Notes: generated by a model from the sequence alone, not told the origin. Numbered from the stretch's first letter, positions 1-11,765 are shown. The stretch is 64,000 nucleotides of DNA from Botryosphaeria dothidea (GCA_011503125.2 WWBZ02000051.1:2604001-2668000); one strand, 5' to 3'. Program-made: numbers and translations.

Positions 1-970
1 TCGGGCTCGAGTCAGTCGTGAGATCGTTTTTGTTTGCCGGCGAACCAGGAACTACTGGCATAGAATGGGCTTTGTTTCCCGCCAGGCCAAGACCCGGTCG
101 CCTCATCTGCGGCCGAGCATGCCTGACCTTGTACACTGTGCCATAGTTGCCTTTGCCAAGCTCGTCCAGAGTGTCCACCTCATCAAGAGAAATGCTGAAC
201 GACGAACCACTGGCAAACTCAACGCCCTTGTTGGTGAGGGTCGCCTTGCCAGCAAACCGCAAGCTTCCAGTCTCCTTGTCCAAAAATTCGGAATACCTCT
301 CCAGCATGGAGCCGCCATTGGGCTGAGCGCCGGGATTTTGCGCGCCTCCAGCTGGCCCTGACCCGCCGTTGATGTCCCCCAACTTCAGATTTGGTTTCCT
401 CCGACCGCCAGGGGCTGGGCTCGGTGTTCCGTTGGGTTGCGAACCGGGAAGACCGCCGGGCAAAACCATGCCACGTTTCTCCGCCAATGAAGGTTTGTTC
501 CCGCCGCCCGGCCCTCGCAGGCCAGGGACCGCAGGCGCGGAAGGGAAATGAGGTATTCCCGGCTTGCCTGCCTGACCGGGCAACTGAAAGTTCTTTGGGA
601 TACCTCCCGCAAAAGCGGCGCCGGGGGATTGAGGCATTGGGCTTTGAGCGCTCGTGGGGGCTGGACCGGCCTGTGGCCTGGACAGTTGGACAGCCTTCAT
701 GCGGTCAAGAATGTGTTGCGGAAGACCGCCGCCATGCCTGGAGACGGTGGGGTGTTTTGCGCCGGGCTGGCGAGCGGCGTTGAGGGCACCCAAGGGCGTC
801 GACGAGGCCGTCATGCCGGAGGTGGTGGGAGCGGTCGACACAGAACGGCCGAGCGGCGGCTGGGCAACAGGAGAAGAGGGCGAAGGCGAGGGGATGTCGG
901 GGCTCGAGGGCGACTCGAGCGGCGAGGAGACGTCGGACAGCTGGTCCTCGTCGGGGGTTGAGGCGGCCAT
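1..970 (-). CDS. PBS2: Pbs2-type MAP kinase kinase (HOG pathway), N-terminal part, cut by window edge
   Basis: Reading leftwards from the ATG at 970-968, one open frame of 323 codons runs to base 1 with no stop. It starts MAASTPDEDQLSD, continues through a Ser/Pro/Gly-rich disordered region of about 240 residues, and then reaches SFSISLDEVDTLDELGKGNYG, with the kinase glycine-rich loop LGKGNYGTVYKV at about residue 268. That combination is characteristic of fungal Pbs2, the MAPKK that activates Hog1 during hyperosmotic stress in the cytoplasm. The last roughly 25 visible residues, after RRPGLGL, look unlike the family and may contain the start of an intron that ends outside the window. The catalytic core is off the left edge. 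It is divergent from the carrier gene at 1999. Confidence 0.85.
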   Translation of the reverse strand, partial: MAASTPDEDQLSDVSSPLESPSSPDIPSPSPSSPVAQPPLGRSVSTAPTTSGMTASSTPLGALNAARQPGAKHPTVSRHGGGLPQHILDRMKAVQLSRPQAGPAPTSAQSPMPQSPGAAFAGGIPKNFQLPGQAGKPGIPHFPSAPAVPGLRGPGGGNKPSLAEKRGMVLPGGLPGSQPNGTPSPAPGGRRKPNLKLGDINGGSGPAGGAQNPGAQPNGGSMLERYSEFLDKETGSLRFAGKATLTNKGVEFASGSSFSISLDEVDTLDELGKGNYGTVYKVRHARPQMRRPGLGLAGNKAHSMPVVPGSPANKNDLTTDSSP

Positions 971-1998
971 TGCGATTGTCCAGCCTCTGCAATTGGCGGG
1001 GCGGCGTGGATGCGTTTCGCGGAGAGAAAGATGTGACGCGGAGGGCGGGTAAGAGATTCGCCGGGGGAGAGCGTGGGGAGCGAGGGGGAGGCGAAGGAGG
1101 AGGAGGGTCGCAAAGGTCTGGAGCGGGTGGAGGAGTGTGGCGGTGCGAAGGGGAGGAGTGGAAGAGGTGAGCCAGGCGTGACGTAGCTAGCGGGAGGTGG
1201 TGTTACGGAGTGGAGAGCGGCGGCGTGGGGACTTGCAGCAAGACGGCCGCGAAGCGAGCGCGCGGAGCTGAGCACTGGCAGCTGGCAACTGGCAACTGGG
1301 CCCGGCAGCTGTCACCGTGCAGCGCAGCCGGGCAGCAGGCAGGTTTCTGGCGCAAAGGCGTTAGGACGAGCGCAGCTGTGTCCCGTCTCACAGTGTGTGC
1401 CATGAAAGAGTTACACCCGCCGGCCTCACCACTGACTGATCGCCGCGTGCGCGCAGCAGCTTGCGACAATCGAGCCCAAGGCGGCGAGCGGGCGCACGTG
1501 ACGAGCCAGAGGGCGAGCAGCACGGCCGCGCCGGGGCCAGGCTGGTGCGTGGGCGTGCACGACAGGGAGGCCGTGAGAGGCGGGCCTTGGGTGGCGCTGC
1601 TGCTGCGACCGGGATGGCTGCCAAGAGTGTGGGCCATCTTCTGCAGAGCTGCAGCGCGCGCCCAGACTGCCCTGACGCGATAGCGCTTCCATCGCACGCC
1701 CCGCCAAGCCCAGCACAGCTGAAGACGAAGGACACCGTAATTCTTGATTCCCGCCTGCACCGCCGCGCGTCTTATCGTGCTCCTATAAACTCTTTTCTTG
1801 CCGCCTCGCAGCCCTCTGCGTCGCCCCAGACCGTCGCTCATCGCCAATCGCCCCTCGACTGCGCCTGCCTGCGTCTTCCGCCGCAGTGCTCAGACAAGAC
1901 CTGTGACAGACCACTGCGCCCGCGGTAGCCTATCTCCAACCGCCCGCCCCGGTTTCCACCCCCAAACACCCTTCGCGCCAGAGCGCGCTCTCCTCAAA
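971..1998. promoter_or_regulatory. divergent promoter and leader region between the MAPKK and the carrier gene
   Basis: This GC-rich stretch of about 1 kb separates two divergent starts. Overlapping ORFs in several frames look like composition artefacts and have no recognisable domain. A TATA-like TATAAA lies at 1784-1789, about 210 bases before the carrier ATG, followed by a pyrimidine-rich leader. Small tandem repeats of CTGGCAA occur near 1280-1295. Confidence 0.45.
1784..1789 (+). promoter_or_regulatory. TATA-like box upstream of the carrier gene
   Basis: TATAAA lies within CCTATAAACTC, about 210 bases upstream of the ATG at 1999. Assignment rests on position and sequence only. Confidence 0.35.
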
Positions 1999-3828
1999 AT
2001 GCCTTTTACCTCCCACCGCCTGCTGCGCTCCGCAGCCTCCGATTTTGCGTCCATGGCAAACCCTTCCGATTCTTCCATAGCCTCCGGCTTGTTCGACGCC
2101 ATGAACGATCACGCTTCACACCCAGACTTTGGCCACCTGTGCCTCCTCGTCTTCGAGGCTGTTATGGAGGTTGTCTGCGTCAGTTTACCAGGCTACATCA
2201 TCGCCCGCCAGGGCATGTTCGACGCCAATGCCCAGAAATTCGTCGCCAATCTCAATGTCCAGCTCTTCACACCCTGTCTGAGTATGTATCTCTTTGTCTG
2301 CATTTGCCACTGCAACCGGTATAGCTAACGTCCATTAGTCTTTACTAAGCTGGCCTCGCAGCTCACTGCCGAGAAGCTTATTGACCTTGCCATTATTCCC
2401 GCCATCTTCGTCGTTCAGACCCTGGTCTCATGGCTTTCCGCCGCCATCGTTGCCCGCCTCTTTGGTTTCAAGAAACAAAGGCCCAAGAACTTCGTTACTG
2501 CCATGGCTGTCTTCGGCAACTCAAACTCCCTACCTATTTCCCTCGTCCTCTCGCTCTCCAAGACCATTTCAGGCCTTCACTGGAGCGAAGTTCCCGGCGA
2601 CAATGACGAGGAAGTTGGCGCTCGTGGCATTTTGTACCTGCTGATCTTCCAGCAGCTGGGTCAGCTTGTCCGTTGGAGCTGGGGCTACCAGGTTCTTCTC
2701 AAGCCTGCGAGCGAGTATACTGATGAGGATGCCGGGAGGACTGCCGCCTTGGAGCGAGGCGACTTTGACGACGCTAGCTCCATTGAGCGCCGCAATCTCC
2801 TCGAGGATGACGAGGATGACGACCATGAGGACGAGCTCCGTTCAGCCAGCCCTGTTCCGGAATCATCTTTTGCGTCTGGAGCCATCACCCCGGTCAATGA
2901 CAACCTCCGAGCCAGCACCGACGTGTCCCGTTCTTCGTCTACTTCGAACCTGACCAAGAGGTACGCACGCGACGAGGCAAATGGCAAGGTCGTTGCTACT
3001 CCTACGAATGGCAATGTCGTGGCCTCAGGCCCTGGCAATTTGGCTGGTGAAAACATTGAGGAAGAAACAGCGGAGCCTGAGCCGGAGATCCCGAATGGAT
3101 ACAAGGGTTGGCCGAAGCGTTCGAAGCTCTGGATGAAGAACAGGCTCTGCGCTGCCCGCAAGTCTATTTCCGCTACTTCCGTCAAGGCCCTTGAGGCTCT
3201 TCCTGGACCGGTTCAGAAGGGGCTTTCAAAGGTTGCTTCTGGCATCAAGCGGTTCCTGAACGGCGTCTGGGACTTCATGAACCCGCCGCTCTGGGCTATG
3301 CTTGTCGCTCTCATTGTCGCTTCGGTCCCGCAACTTCAACATCTCTTCTTCGACCCAGGTACCTTCGTCAACAACTCGGTCACTCGCGCCGTGAAACAAT
3401 CCGGCGGTGTTGCTGTTCCTCTCATCCTTGTTGTTCTTGGCGCCAATCTTGCTAAGAACACGCTGCCTGAGGAGAGTGCCCAAGACATTGAGGACAAAAA
3501 GGACGAGAAGAAGCTGCTCTATGCCTCTCTCATCAGCCGCATGCTGCTGCCGACGGTCATTATGGCGCCCATCCTGGCCCTGCTTGCTCGCTATGCTCCT
3601 GTCAGCATCATCGGCGATCCCATCTTCATGATCGTATGCTTCCTGCTGAGCGGTGCGCCCAGCGCCCTGCAATTGGCTCAGATCTGCCAACTAAACAATG
3701 TTTACATGGGTGCAATGAGCAAGCTTCTGTTCCAGAGCTACGTGGTCTGGATCCTTCCTTCTACGCTTGTCCTTGTCATGCTTGCGCTGGAGACCGTCGA
3801 ATGGTCTACCAGCGCTTACTCTACCTAG
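1999..3828 (+). CDS. auxin efflux carrier (PIN-like/Ecm3-type) membrane protein
   Basis: The gene has two exons, 1999-2281 and 2339-3828. The 57-nt intron has donor GTATGT, a GCTAAC branch site and acceptor TTAG, and joins PCL to IFTK. The predicted protein is 590 residues. An N-terminal bundle of hydrophobic helices (about residues 45-230) includes the family-type stretch MAVFGNSNSLPISLV. A long acidic, Ser-rich central loop (about residues 235-380) follows, then a C-terminal helix bundle with GVAVPLILVVLGANL and SGAPSALQLAQI. This two-bundle layout matches the auxin efflux carrier superfamily found in fungi (yeast Ecm3/YNL095C relatives), which sit in ER or other membranes; substrates in fungi are not established. 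The ATG at 2053 is a possible alternative start. Confidence 0.85.
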
Positions 3829-6800
3829 ATGGCCGCCTGGACACCTCTCTGATAGACATGACTTGTCGGATGACATGTTCGACAACTGCTCATGGAACTG
3901 GTGGCTTCTATTGTTTTTTCTTTCTTTAAAACACTGTACTTCGAGCGAGGCGTTCGCGGGTTGTGATTTGGCATTGGGCTTGGAGAGCCCTTGACGAGGA
4001 TGGCAGTGCTGGATCACGCATTTGGGTATTAGGTCATAGAGTCGGTCGGAGTGGTGATATGATTTTACGATAACCCCAACTCGGCGCTTCCTGAGGGAAC
4101 AGGACGCTGCTGTAACAACAATGTAAAGAATTGAACTGTACAACTTTTCAATCATCTCTCGCCTGTTTGCGTGTACTAAGCGGTCATGTTCTCGAAGGTT
4201 GATCAGCGAGTCGAACGCAACACCCACGTCATGCCTCAACTCGCTTAACCGGCATAATGTTTGTCTAGCTTGCATGTTGTCGTTCGACTTGGCATATCAG
4301 GAGCAAGCAAGAATTGTCGAGTAGCGTCCGAGCGCAAGGCACACCCACATGCTGCTTCACCGGCTCGCTTGCAAGTGTTGTGTTGTCTCCCAACGAATAA
4401 ATGCCAGACAGCGCATCGAGCCTCAGGCACTAGATGAAACTGATGGGCAGAGGATAGCTTGGAGCACAGCCCACCAACGGCCCCTGGATTCCCCACACTT
4501 TTTCTTTTGCCTTCTGGACAGAGCGGTGGGTTTTAGGGCTCGACGATGCGCACCCTGTCAGCGGAGAAGAGCCTTTTTGCAAGCCAAAGAAACACTTCCA
4601 GTTGGAGCATGCCACGCTGTTTGTTCGAGAAAGCGGAGCGAACGTCTCCACCCACGATGGTCCACGCAGAACCCACAACACTTGCATCTGCAAGGCACAG
4701 TTCAGCTCGCCGTTGTTGTTCCTCTGCTCCACCGCCGGCTTTTCCGTCAATGACTCGCATGGAGCATTCGGCATAGATACGAGCGATGCAGGCAAATGAC
4801 AACGGCCTCATCAAGGGCCGAATGCTGAAGTTTGAGGCAGAAAACCCAGGCGCAGCACGCGCACTAGTCATCTAGAAAGTATAGCAGAAGCAGCAGATGT
4901 GCGAATAGGCAAGCACGATAATCCCAGCCATCACTCCTCGTGTCGGAATCACTTCCGGGCGCGCCGGCGCGGAAGGATGAGAGCGAGCATGCGCGGGCTT
5001 CGGCCGAATCTGCCGAACCTCTCGCTCATTCAGCTCTCTCTTGTCCCTGCAGCCGTTCAGCTTGGCCGGGGTGGTCGCACTTCTTCATTCTCATGCCAGG
5101 CACCGACACTGCTCCCGCCTACGACCTGCCCTATCCGGACATGGCGATCTGCGCTGCGCACCGGCGCGTCTGTGGCTCTGTGCCTCATCAGGCTTTTTGC
5201 TTCGCCACAATTTTTTTTTTCAGGCCTTCCACTTGCAACGGCACGCGCGCGTGTACCTGTTCTGTACACCACAACCTGTGGCGAATATCCCCGCCGAACC
5301 GGCGTCGCACGGCCGACGCTGTTGCGCCGGCGCTCTTTGAAAAAAAAAAAAAGAATCTCTCTGGCCGGTGATCGGCAAATACACCAGCTGCTTAGCCGTC
5401 TCGATTTGTCTTTCTTTCTCCGGCAAATGCGCAAGCAACGGCGTTCTGACACACGGTACGTCGTAAGATGCGGTTTCGCTGAGCCTTGTCTTGGCATGAA
5501 CATCGACCCATCGCTCGGGCCCTTTAGATGATCGACAGGATCCGGAGACGTCCTGTGTATGAAAGGAGGCTGTATAGAGAAGGAGAGGTAAGTGTTCGCG
5601 CGTGCGGGATGCTTATTTCCGGCAGCTCGTCATATTGTCCAGGTCGCCTCTGTTGCAGTCGTCAATTTTCGCGTGTCTGCTTCACCAGGATCCTCCACCA
5701 TCCTTGCCGGTCTTGGCGATTTCACTAGAACAGCCTCCAGGGCCAAGAGAAGCTAAGAGATGGCAGAGTGCCACAGTGTCGGTTTTTATTTTCTTGAAGC
5801 GCGTGCTTGTGTGGCGGTGCTGGATCGTGTGTCTTCCCTGCCGCCGATTTCATGTGGAGGGGCACGACCGCTGCGTTGGGATTTTTTTTACCTAATGCCG
5901 TGCCTGAAACCTGAGGCTTTTCAGACGTACGAATGGGGCGGGATAACGATCTTCCTCTTGCAGAACCCGGAGACAGCAAGAGAGGATGCGGGCGTAGATT
6001 TGCTGATGATAGGTACGCTATGAAGATGAATGCTCCTCCACAGCCAACCCGGACTATCAACACGGGAGAAGATGATGCCGAATCTAGATACTTTGGTTGA
6101 TGGATCTTGAGAACGCATTGTGAATTCATCTTTGACAGCTGCCATCTTCCATGTTGTTATTTCATCTGCATCCCTTCTCGTCAATCTCCCAAGTCTCTGT
6201 GCTTCAGCATCTTATTACCAGTCTCTCCTATACTCTCTTATGTGTCTGGCTTTTCGACCATACACAGTCCCTCCATTCCAGTTATCTCACCATTTGTTTC
6301 TCTGTTGTATTGAAGGGACCGCCGGACCTTGACGTGGGTGGCGAATTTCATCTAATGAAACCGATGTAAAGACGACTTCTTTTGGACTCTGAGCGCGATC
6401 ATCATGCGGCGTTCGGAGACTCAGGTTGGACGGTGTGTCAGGCAGCCGACAAAGCCAAGCATAAGCTTCCACTGGCGGATACGAATTAAGTGTTGGTAGC
6501 GGATCGGACTTTGGCACCTCGGACATACTGGAATGATGTCGAATGCCGTGCAAGGCGCATCCTCAGATGTTCGCGCGCAATCCATGTAGCTTGAATGTCC
6601 ACGATGGTTGCCTAGAACTTCGATACTCGAGTAAGCTAACAAAAGAAACGGCGGTGAGGATTCGATTTGAATGTGGCCAACGGCCATAGAACGTGGTAGA
6701 GGCGACAGTGGTGCTATAGGAAAAGCAGTCTGCATGCGATGCACATGGTGCTTGCCGAGCCGCAACTCCAGCCGCGCGACATCACTGGACTTCACAGCCG

Positions 6801-7120
6801 AAGCAGAAATCTCGGCATTAGTGTCAAAGCTTTTAAGCAAGCAGCCTCGAGTCGGAGCTACTTCTTTCCCCCTAACACGCTGCATCTGCCCTTCTACCCC
6901 CTTCGACTACTCCGGCTGTCGTCCTCTCGAAAGCCCGATACTCCACCTACGCACGAGCTACTCGCAGCCTCTACAACACCTCAACAGCTCTGACTTCGAA
7001 CGCCTTCGCTGCGTACAAGCCTGCAAACACAAGTACCCCATCTTGCCGTCGAGGAAAATGTTTGATGCCTGACCACCGCCACCCGTCTTTCCGTCAGCTT
7101 ACACCCTCACAGATACCGCT
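3829..7120. other. 3.3 kb intergenic region, no supported gene
   Basis: This stretch lies between the carrier stop and the chromodomain-like gene. ORFs up to 210 codons exist on both strands (for example 4899-5531 +) but lack recognisable domains, credible start context or conserved-looking composition. Homopolymer runs occur near 5209-5220 (T) and 5340-5352 (A). The last few hundred bases are a pyrimidine-rich leader for the gene at 7121. I see nothing else. Confidence 0.5.
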
Positions 7121-8932
7121 ATGGTGCCCAAGAGACGCCTTCAGGACAGCGACCCCGAGCGTGGCTCTAAGAAGCGCGCTTGCTCTGCTACTGCCCCTGG
7201 CCCTCGCCGCTTTTCGACCCCGAAGAACCGCGTCGGCTTCGGCGCTGCACCCCCGAACGACGAGATTCACCGCACCCAGTCCACCGCGCACCGAGACTCC
7301 CTAGACCCAACCATGTCTGGTGCCGATATTCTTGCTGGCGTATTCTCCCCTCTTGTTTCCACCTCCCTTTCCTCTGGTAGACGTAGCTCTCCAGTAGTCC
7401 AGGCTAGACTTCGGGAAATTTGGGAGAGCAGACATGATACTCCCACCACTCCTTCCACACTTAGCCCCCTCGCCAGGCAGCCCCAGAAGAAGACACGCCT
7501 TCAGGAGGTTTCAGTTTTCTCGCCTACCCAGGACCTCGCTGCAGACGGCGGTAGCCTCATCGCCCCGGCTACAACTTCGCCTGAGACCCCGCTCGGATCT
7601 ACTCGTACGTCCACTGGTCCTGTCGAAGGTGGCGATGCTAATAAGAAGCCTCTCTCAAAAGCCGAGCAGCGGAAAGAACTTCCTAGCGTTCCCGAGGAAT
7701 TCAACCGAGAGGATGATGTCAACATGAGCGATTCTGACGAGGGTCTTTACGACGAGGCTCCTTCGCCAACCAATACCAGGGATGACGAAGTTGCTCCTCA
7801 AAGCACTATTTCAAGTAGTACTAGGGATTTCATCGGCCCTGATGGCACTTTCGAGGAGGACATTCCTATGAGCGATGATTATGGGGGCTGTTACGACGAA
7901 GCTACGCCGCCAAGAGCTCGTAGGACTATGGAACATGCCCCCTCTTCAAGCAATTCTACTCACTTCGGTTCTGATGCCCGTGACGAAGAGGAAGACACCG
8001 CGATGATCGACACTGATACGAGGGGGATTATTAGGAAGTCTACGCCTTCCACTCCCATGGATTCCGATGAGATGACCGAAGACAGCCGGGTGAGTACGGA
8101 TGTTGATACCGATGTCGTCTCGCAAGATAGCGACCACGCTGAGGCCACGAATCGTGAGTCATTCATCTTTTGCCACCGGATTGTACGAGCTAATATCTGT
8201 GGTGAAGTTTTTCCGGCTGCCAAGAGCCATGAGGAAGGCCGTCAAACCAACCCGAAAGCTCCTTCCGGCAATGTCGCCCGTAGAGCAAGGAGTGGTAGGA
8301 CCCTCCGCAATACCACCAACATCGATAGCGACAGCCCCGTGCAAGTCACAGGTGGCAATGATCCCACATGGGCCGTCGACTACTGCCTCGCCGTGCGCAG
8401 GCGGCCCAAGTGCAGGACCCAAGACTACGACACCCTGCTTAAGTGGAAAGGCTGCCGCAAGCCAGACTGGAAGCCGTTGGAGCTCAACAAGGCCTGCCTC
8501 ACCATCTCCCTCTACTTCTGGCACCGCCCCGGCGAAAAGCCCACCACGTATCGATATCCGGAGGGTTGGGACCGCAAGGAGCCTCGCAAGCCGACTGCGG
8601 CCTGGCAGCAGGGCTTCGATCGGGCGCTCGCGAGTGCCAAGAGGGACTTTCCGGAATTGTTCACGGACATGGTGTTGTTGAGTGAGGACGCAGCTGCCCG
8701 CAAGAGGGCCAAGGCGGAGAGGAATAAGGAGAAGGCTGCCGGCATTTCTGCTCCAGATGCTCGCAAGTCCAATGGTCCGGAGACCCAGGAGAAAAGCTCT
8801 CAACAGGCTACCTCCAAGAAATCGACGTCGAGCGGCAACTGCAAGATGGTCGCCGTTCGCGCTCCGACGCATTCTCGCGAGCTGCGGTCATCAAGCCGCA
8901 GTACCAACGGCACCTCTAGGTGGACATGTTGA
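7121..8932 (+). CDS. chromodomain-like nuclear protein with acidic tandem repeats
   Basis: An uninterrupted frame of 603 codons starts at ATG 7121. The N-terminus is basic (PKRRLQDSDPERGSKKR), like a nuclear localisation signal. Three related acidic blocks follow near residues 197, 247 and 292 (NMSDSDEGLYDEA, PMSDDYGGCYDEA, AMIDTD). At about residues 415-455 the sequence WAVDYCLAVRRR then YDTLLKWKGCRKPDWKPLEL resembles a chromodomain, including the LxKWKG strand and a W-x-P-like end, although it is divergent. The C-terminus is Lys/Ser-rich. Positions 8154-8207 look like a 54-nt intron (GTGAGT, GCTAAT branch, GAAG) whose length is a multiple of three, so the spliced product would be 585 residues. 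A function in chromatin is inferred, not shown. Confidence 0.65.
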   Translation: MVPKRRLQDSDPERGSKKRACSATAPGPRRFSTPKNRVGFGAAPPNDEIHRTQSTAHRDSLDPTMSGADILAGVFSPLVSTSLSSGRRSSPVVQARLREIWESRHDTPTTPSTLSPLARQPQKKTRLQEVSVFSPTQDLAADGGSLIAPATTSPETPLGSTRTSTGPVEGGDANKKPLSKAEQRKELPSVPEEFNREDDVNMSDSDEGLYDEAPSPTNTRDDEVAPQSTISSSTRDFIGPDGTFEEDIPMSDDYGGCYDEATPPRARRTMEHAPSSSNSTHFGSDARDEEEDTAMIDTDTRGIIRKSTPSTPMDSDEMTEDSRVSTDVDTDVVSQDSDHAEATNRESFIFCHRIVRANICGEVFPAAKSHEEGRQTNPKAPSGNVARRARSGRTLRNTTNIDSDSPVQVTGGNDPTWAVDYCLAVRRRPKCRTQDYDTLLKWKGCRKPDWKPLELNKACLTISLYFWHRPGEKPTTYRYPEGWDRKEPRKPTAAWQQGFDRALASAKRDFPELFTDMVLLSEDAAARKRAKAERNKEKAAGISAPDARKSNGPETQEKSSQQATSKKSTSSGNCKMVAVRAPTHSRELRSSSRSTNGTSRWTC

Positions 8933-9397
8933 AGATTCGTGCTGAACGGGAAACAGCTTCTCCGGAGCTTATTGCTGCCTACAAGTTTGCTGAAGACTCA
9001 CTAATTGCCCATTGGTGGGGAACATAAGGCGGCATGGAATCCAGGGGTAGAATCAAGAAAGAAGTTTTTATTTTATTTCATTATTGCTCAGTTTGGTTTG
9101 ATCTTGCACACTTTGGATATGCTAGCAGTACACAGGTTGATATTGGGCGTTTTCTTTTTTCTTCTGTCCTTTTTTTGTCTTTTTTGAGAAGAAGTCTACA
9201 ATAAAAGCAGAACATGCTGGTATTTGAGGCCGGGCGCTGAACAAAGAGCACGGTAAAGACTCTACGGTAATTGCTACAAAAGTGATGGGTGGTTGAGAAA
9301 AATTTTCCTTTGATAGTTCAATGAAAGTCTCTATGTTTCGGGCAGTTCTTAGTATCTGGAACAGGGATAACAAGATGTAGAGAGCCAAGTATTCCTA
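8933..9397. other. convergent 3' intergenic region
   Basis: This AT-rich spacer of about 465 bases lies between the stop codons of two convergent genes. It has T-runs near 9165-9187 and no coding signal; it probably holds both 3' ends. Confidence 0.5.
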
Positions 9398-10996
9398 CTA
9401 CCCTACACACACATTTCTATCGCGTTCTCTACTGCTGCGCGGGTATGGACTCAGCAGTGTACGGTAATTATTCCCCAAAATCCCCACTGGGATCCCATCG
9501 TTTGGAATTATCTCACTGAACTCTTCCCGAAAGCGGGGCTTCCGGACTCGTAATGCTGGATGAATGTGCATCTGCAGATCTGGCCGTGCGGAGCTGCGAC
9601 CTGTTGGAGGAACCCGGACGGTGAGATACTCCGGTAGGCTCCCTCCCCTCCTCGATTGAATGCAAGCGGCTTGTGGGACGGAATTCAAGACCAGCTCTCC
9701 TCCCTGTAAGCGGCTCAGTGTCCCTGTGGAAATACCCGGAGGTGATCATCCACTTACATCCCAAGAGTATACCGAACTCGGGCTCGGCAGTGCCACATCA
9801 ACCTCCCTCCTTTCACCATCCAAACTCACCCGCTCACCCTTTTTGGCCCTCTTGATCTTCTCCTTCAGCATCCTGCCCAGGTCGTCACTCTCCCTCACCT
9901 GCTTGGTTAACAGAGCCTTGGCATCCTCCTCGCTTCCACCCATGTGCCACCAGCAACTCCACGACAACCACCCATTGGCCCACTTCAACCTCTTACTTGT
10001 CCGCAACCTCTCTCCCCGGTACCTCGCCAGGAGGCAGACCCGCAGCGCCACCACAACGTCCATCTCTCCACCAACGCGCGCGAGCACGCAGGCCGGACAA
10101 TTACCACCACCTCCTCCCTGACTATTCCACCGTGGCTCGCGCAGGAATGTCGAATAAGACGAAGACGGCCAATCCGACCAAGCAGATGAACCCCGATCCT
10201 CATCCTCATCCACACCGCGCTCTCCCGCGTCCGTCCATCGCCCGCCGCCACCACCACCCACTCCCAACCCCGCAGCTCCCCTCAACAACGCCACGACGCC
10301 ATCCTCACAGTATCCCTCGCACTGCCCCTCATCCTCCAAAAACCCATCGCCGAAGACCGCGTCCCGTGCCCACGTGAGTGCGTCACGCACCTCCTTCCAC
10401 GCCCTTTCATCCACCGCGCTCTGCGCTCCACCGGGGTGCCTGACTTCTTCTCGTCGGTCGACGAGGGAAAACAGCTGCGGGCCCCGCTCGACGATCTCTT
10501 TGCGGACGAAGCGCAGGATGCTGTGCATGAGGTCGGGGTTGAGGGGGCGGTGGGAAGGGCAGAGATCGCCGCCGCCGCCATCGTTCCGATTCGCAGAGCG
10601 ATGTTGACGCGGGGGCAGGAGGAAGGGGAAGACTGGCGTTTGCGGAGCTTCCACGAGGAGATTCGGGGGAAGGGTGGATATGAGAGTGGTTGTGGACGTG
10701 GGTGTGGACGTGGTAGGGGGAGGTGCGACTGCGGTAGGGGAGATGGAGGGCGAGGAGGGCCTGCGATGACGATGATGGAGGTTGTTTGGGCCGGGCGAGG
10801 GATATGGGTGTGATGAGAGGATCTGAGTGAGGAGGCAGATATCCAGGGTCGAGAGGTGACGGTAGCTTGTCGGCGGCGACGATCCAGGATAGGACGGCGA
10901 TTGCGGTGGGAGTGGGGATGCTTGCGGGCTACGGCTCGGCTCACTGTGCCTCGTGCGAAATCGGGAGAAGAGACGATGTAGCGGCGATGAGTGCAT
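9398..10996 (-). CDS. conserved-looking fungal protein of unknown function with a CPAC motif
   Basis: Exon 1 runs 10996-9758 (413 codons) and exon 2 runs 9703-9398. The 54-nt intron (GTAAGT donor directly after SVYSWD, CACTGAG branch, TTACAG acceptor) keeps frame and adds 101 residues, giving about 514 aa. Reading through the donor instead ends in a TGA four codons later. The N-terminal third is Pro/Ser/Thr-rich and disordered. A compact helical region follows, with NPDLMHSILRFVRKE and later NCPACVLARVGGE, a Cys-x2-Cys motif near residue 308 followed by a Leu-rich helix and WxxWCWWHM-like tryptophans. I recognise no named domain. The exon 2 end (PEYLTVRVPPTGRSS) looks ordered. Confidence 0.6.
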
Positions 10997-11565
10997 TCTG
11001 AAGGAATTTATTATTTCCCTTCAAAAAAAAAAAACCAAAGTGTCTTAGGATAGCCTTTGAGGTCAATTTGCTGGCAAGCTAGCCTGTTTCAGTTGATTTG
11101 ACAAGAAATGGATGTCGTAAGTTATTCTCGCGTCTCTTTTCCTGCCAGCAGCGCTGTTCTGTCTCAGTAACGAATGGAGGGTGGAGAGAGTGAAATGCAA
11201 GGGAAAATGTGTGAGTGATGGGGATTGGAAAGTAAAGAACTATTTCCATTGAACGGGAGATATCTCATCATATATACTTCCACAAGGAAACGACATCGGA
11301 GTTTCGAGGGCGAAAGTCCTAGTTTTACTTACCTGAGACCTGCCTAAGACGAGTCAAACAAACACTTGATCTTTAGGTATGTCCAAAACCAAGGCTTTTA
11401 CCAGAATCAATGGATACAAGACAAAGACTCGGTAATTTGAGACATTAGGCAGATGGATCTTGAGACGAGATAATTAAGTTAGACAGGAAAAAAGCAAAAG
11501 AGAAAACAGCTCGAATCAGCTTGCAGGTAGCCCAACCGCTCCAAGTAAAGCCATCACATTACCGT

Positions 11566-11647
11566 AAGGAATAGGAGCATCCATCCGTATATAAAGGAAA
11601 TTAGTCTTACAAGACACTTACGCCCAGATGAATGCTTGCACTCCCCG
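11566..11647 (-). repeat. palindromic MITE-like element, copy 1 (diverged)
   Basis: The left arm AGGAATAGGAGCATCCATCC and right arm GATGAATGCTTGCACTCCCC are imperfect inverted repeats matching the family arms. The centre (CTTACAAGACACTTACG) is the reverse of the oriented centre seen at 55968-56047. The boundary is approximate. Confidence 0.6.
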
Positions 11648-11765
11648 CGGTAAGGCACCGTTATTCAGCCCCTTCAGCTGATAGAAACGTTTGCGACGCC
11701 AGTCCGCATAAGCCGAACCTGAGAAGCACTGTAGTGAAGGCCCTAGAACATACTGGGAAACCCAA
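11600..11765. repeat. longer dispersed repeat shared with 47400-47590
   Basis: Downstream of the palindromic element the sequence CCGCATAAGCCGA, then TGAGAAGCACTGTA, closely matches CCGCATAAGCCGA and TGAGAAGTACTGTA near 47549-47578. The same element end (AATGCTTNCACTCCCC) lies upstream of both at similar spacing. Two copies therefore share about 150 bp with diverged spacers. Confidence 0.55.

Noticed and set aside
4899..5531. 210-codon plus-strand ORF
   Set aside because: No domain, it crosses T and A homopolymer runs, and composition resembles neighbouring non-coding frames.
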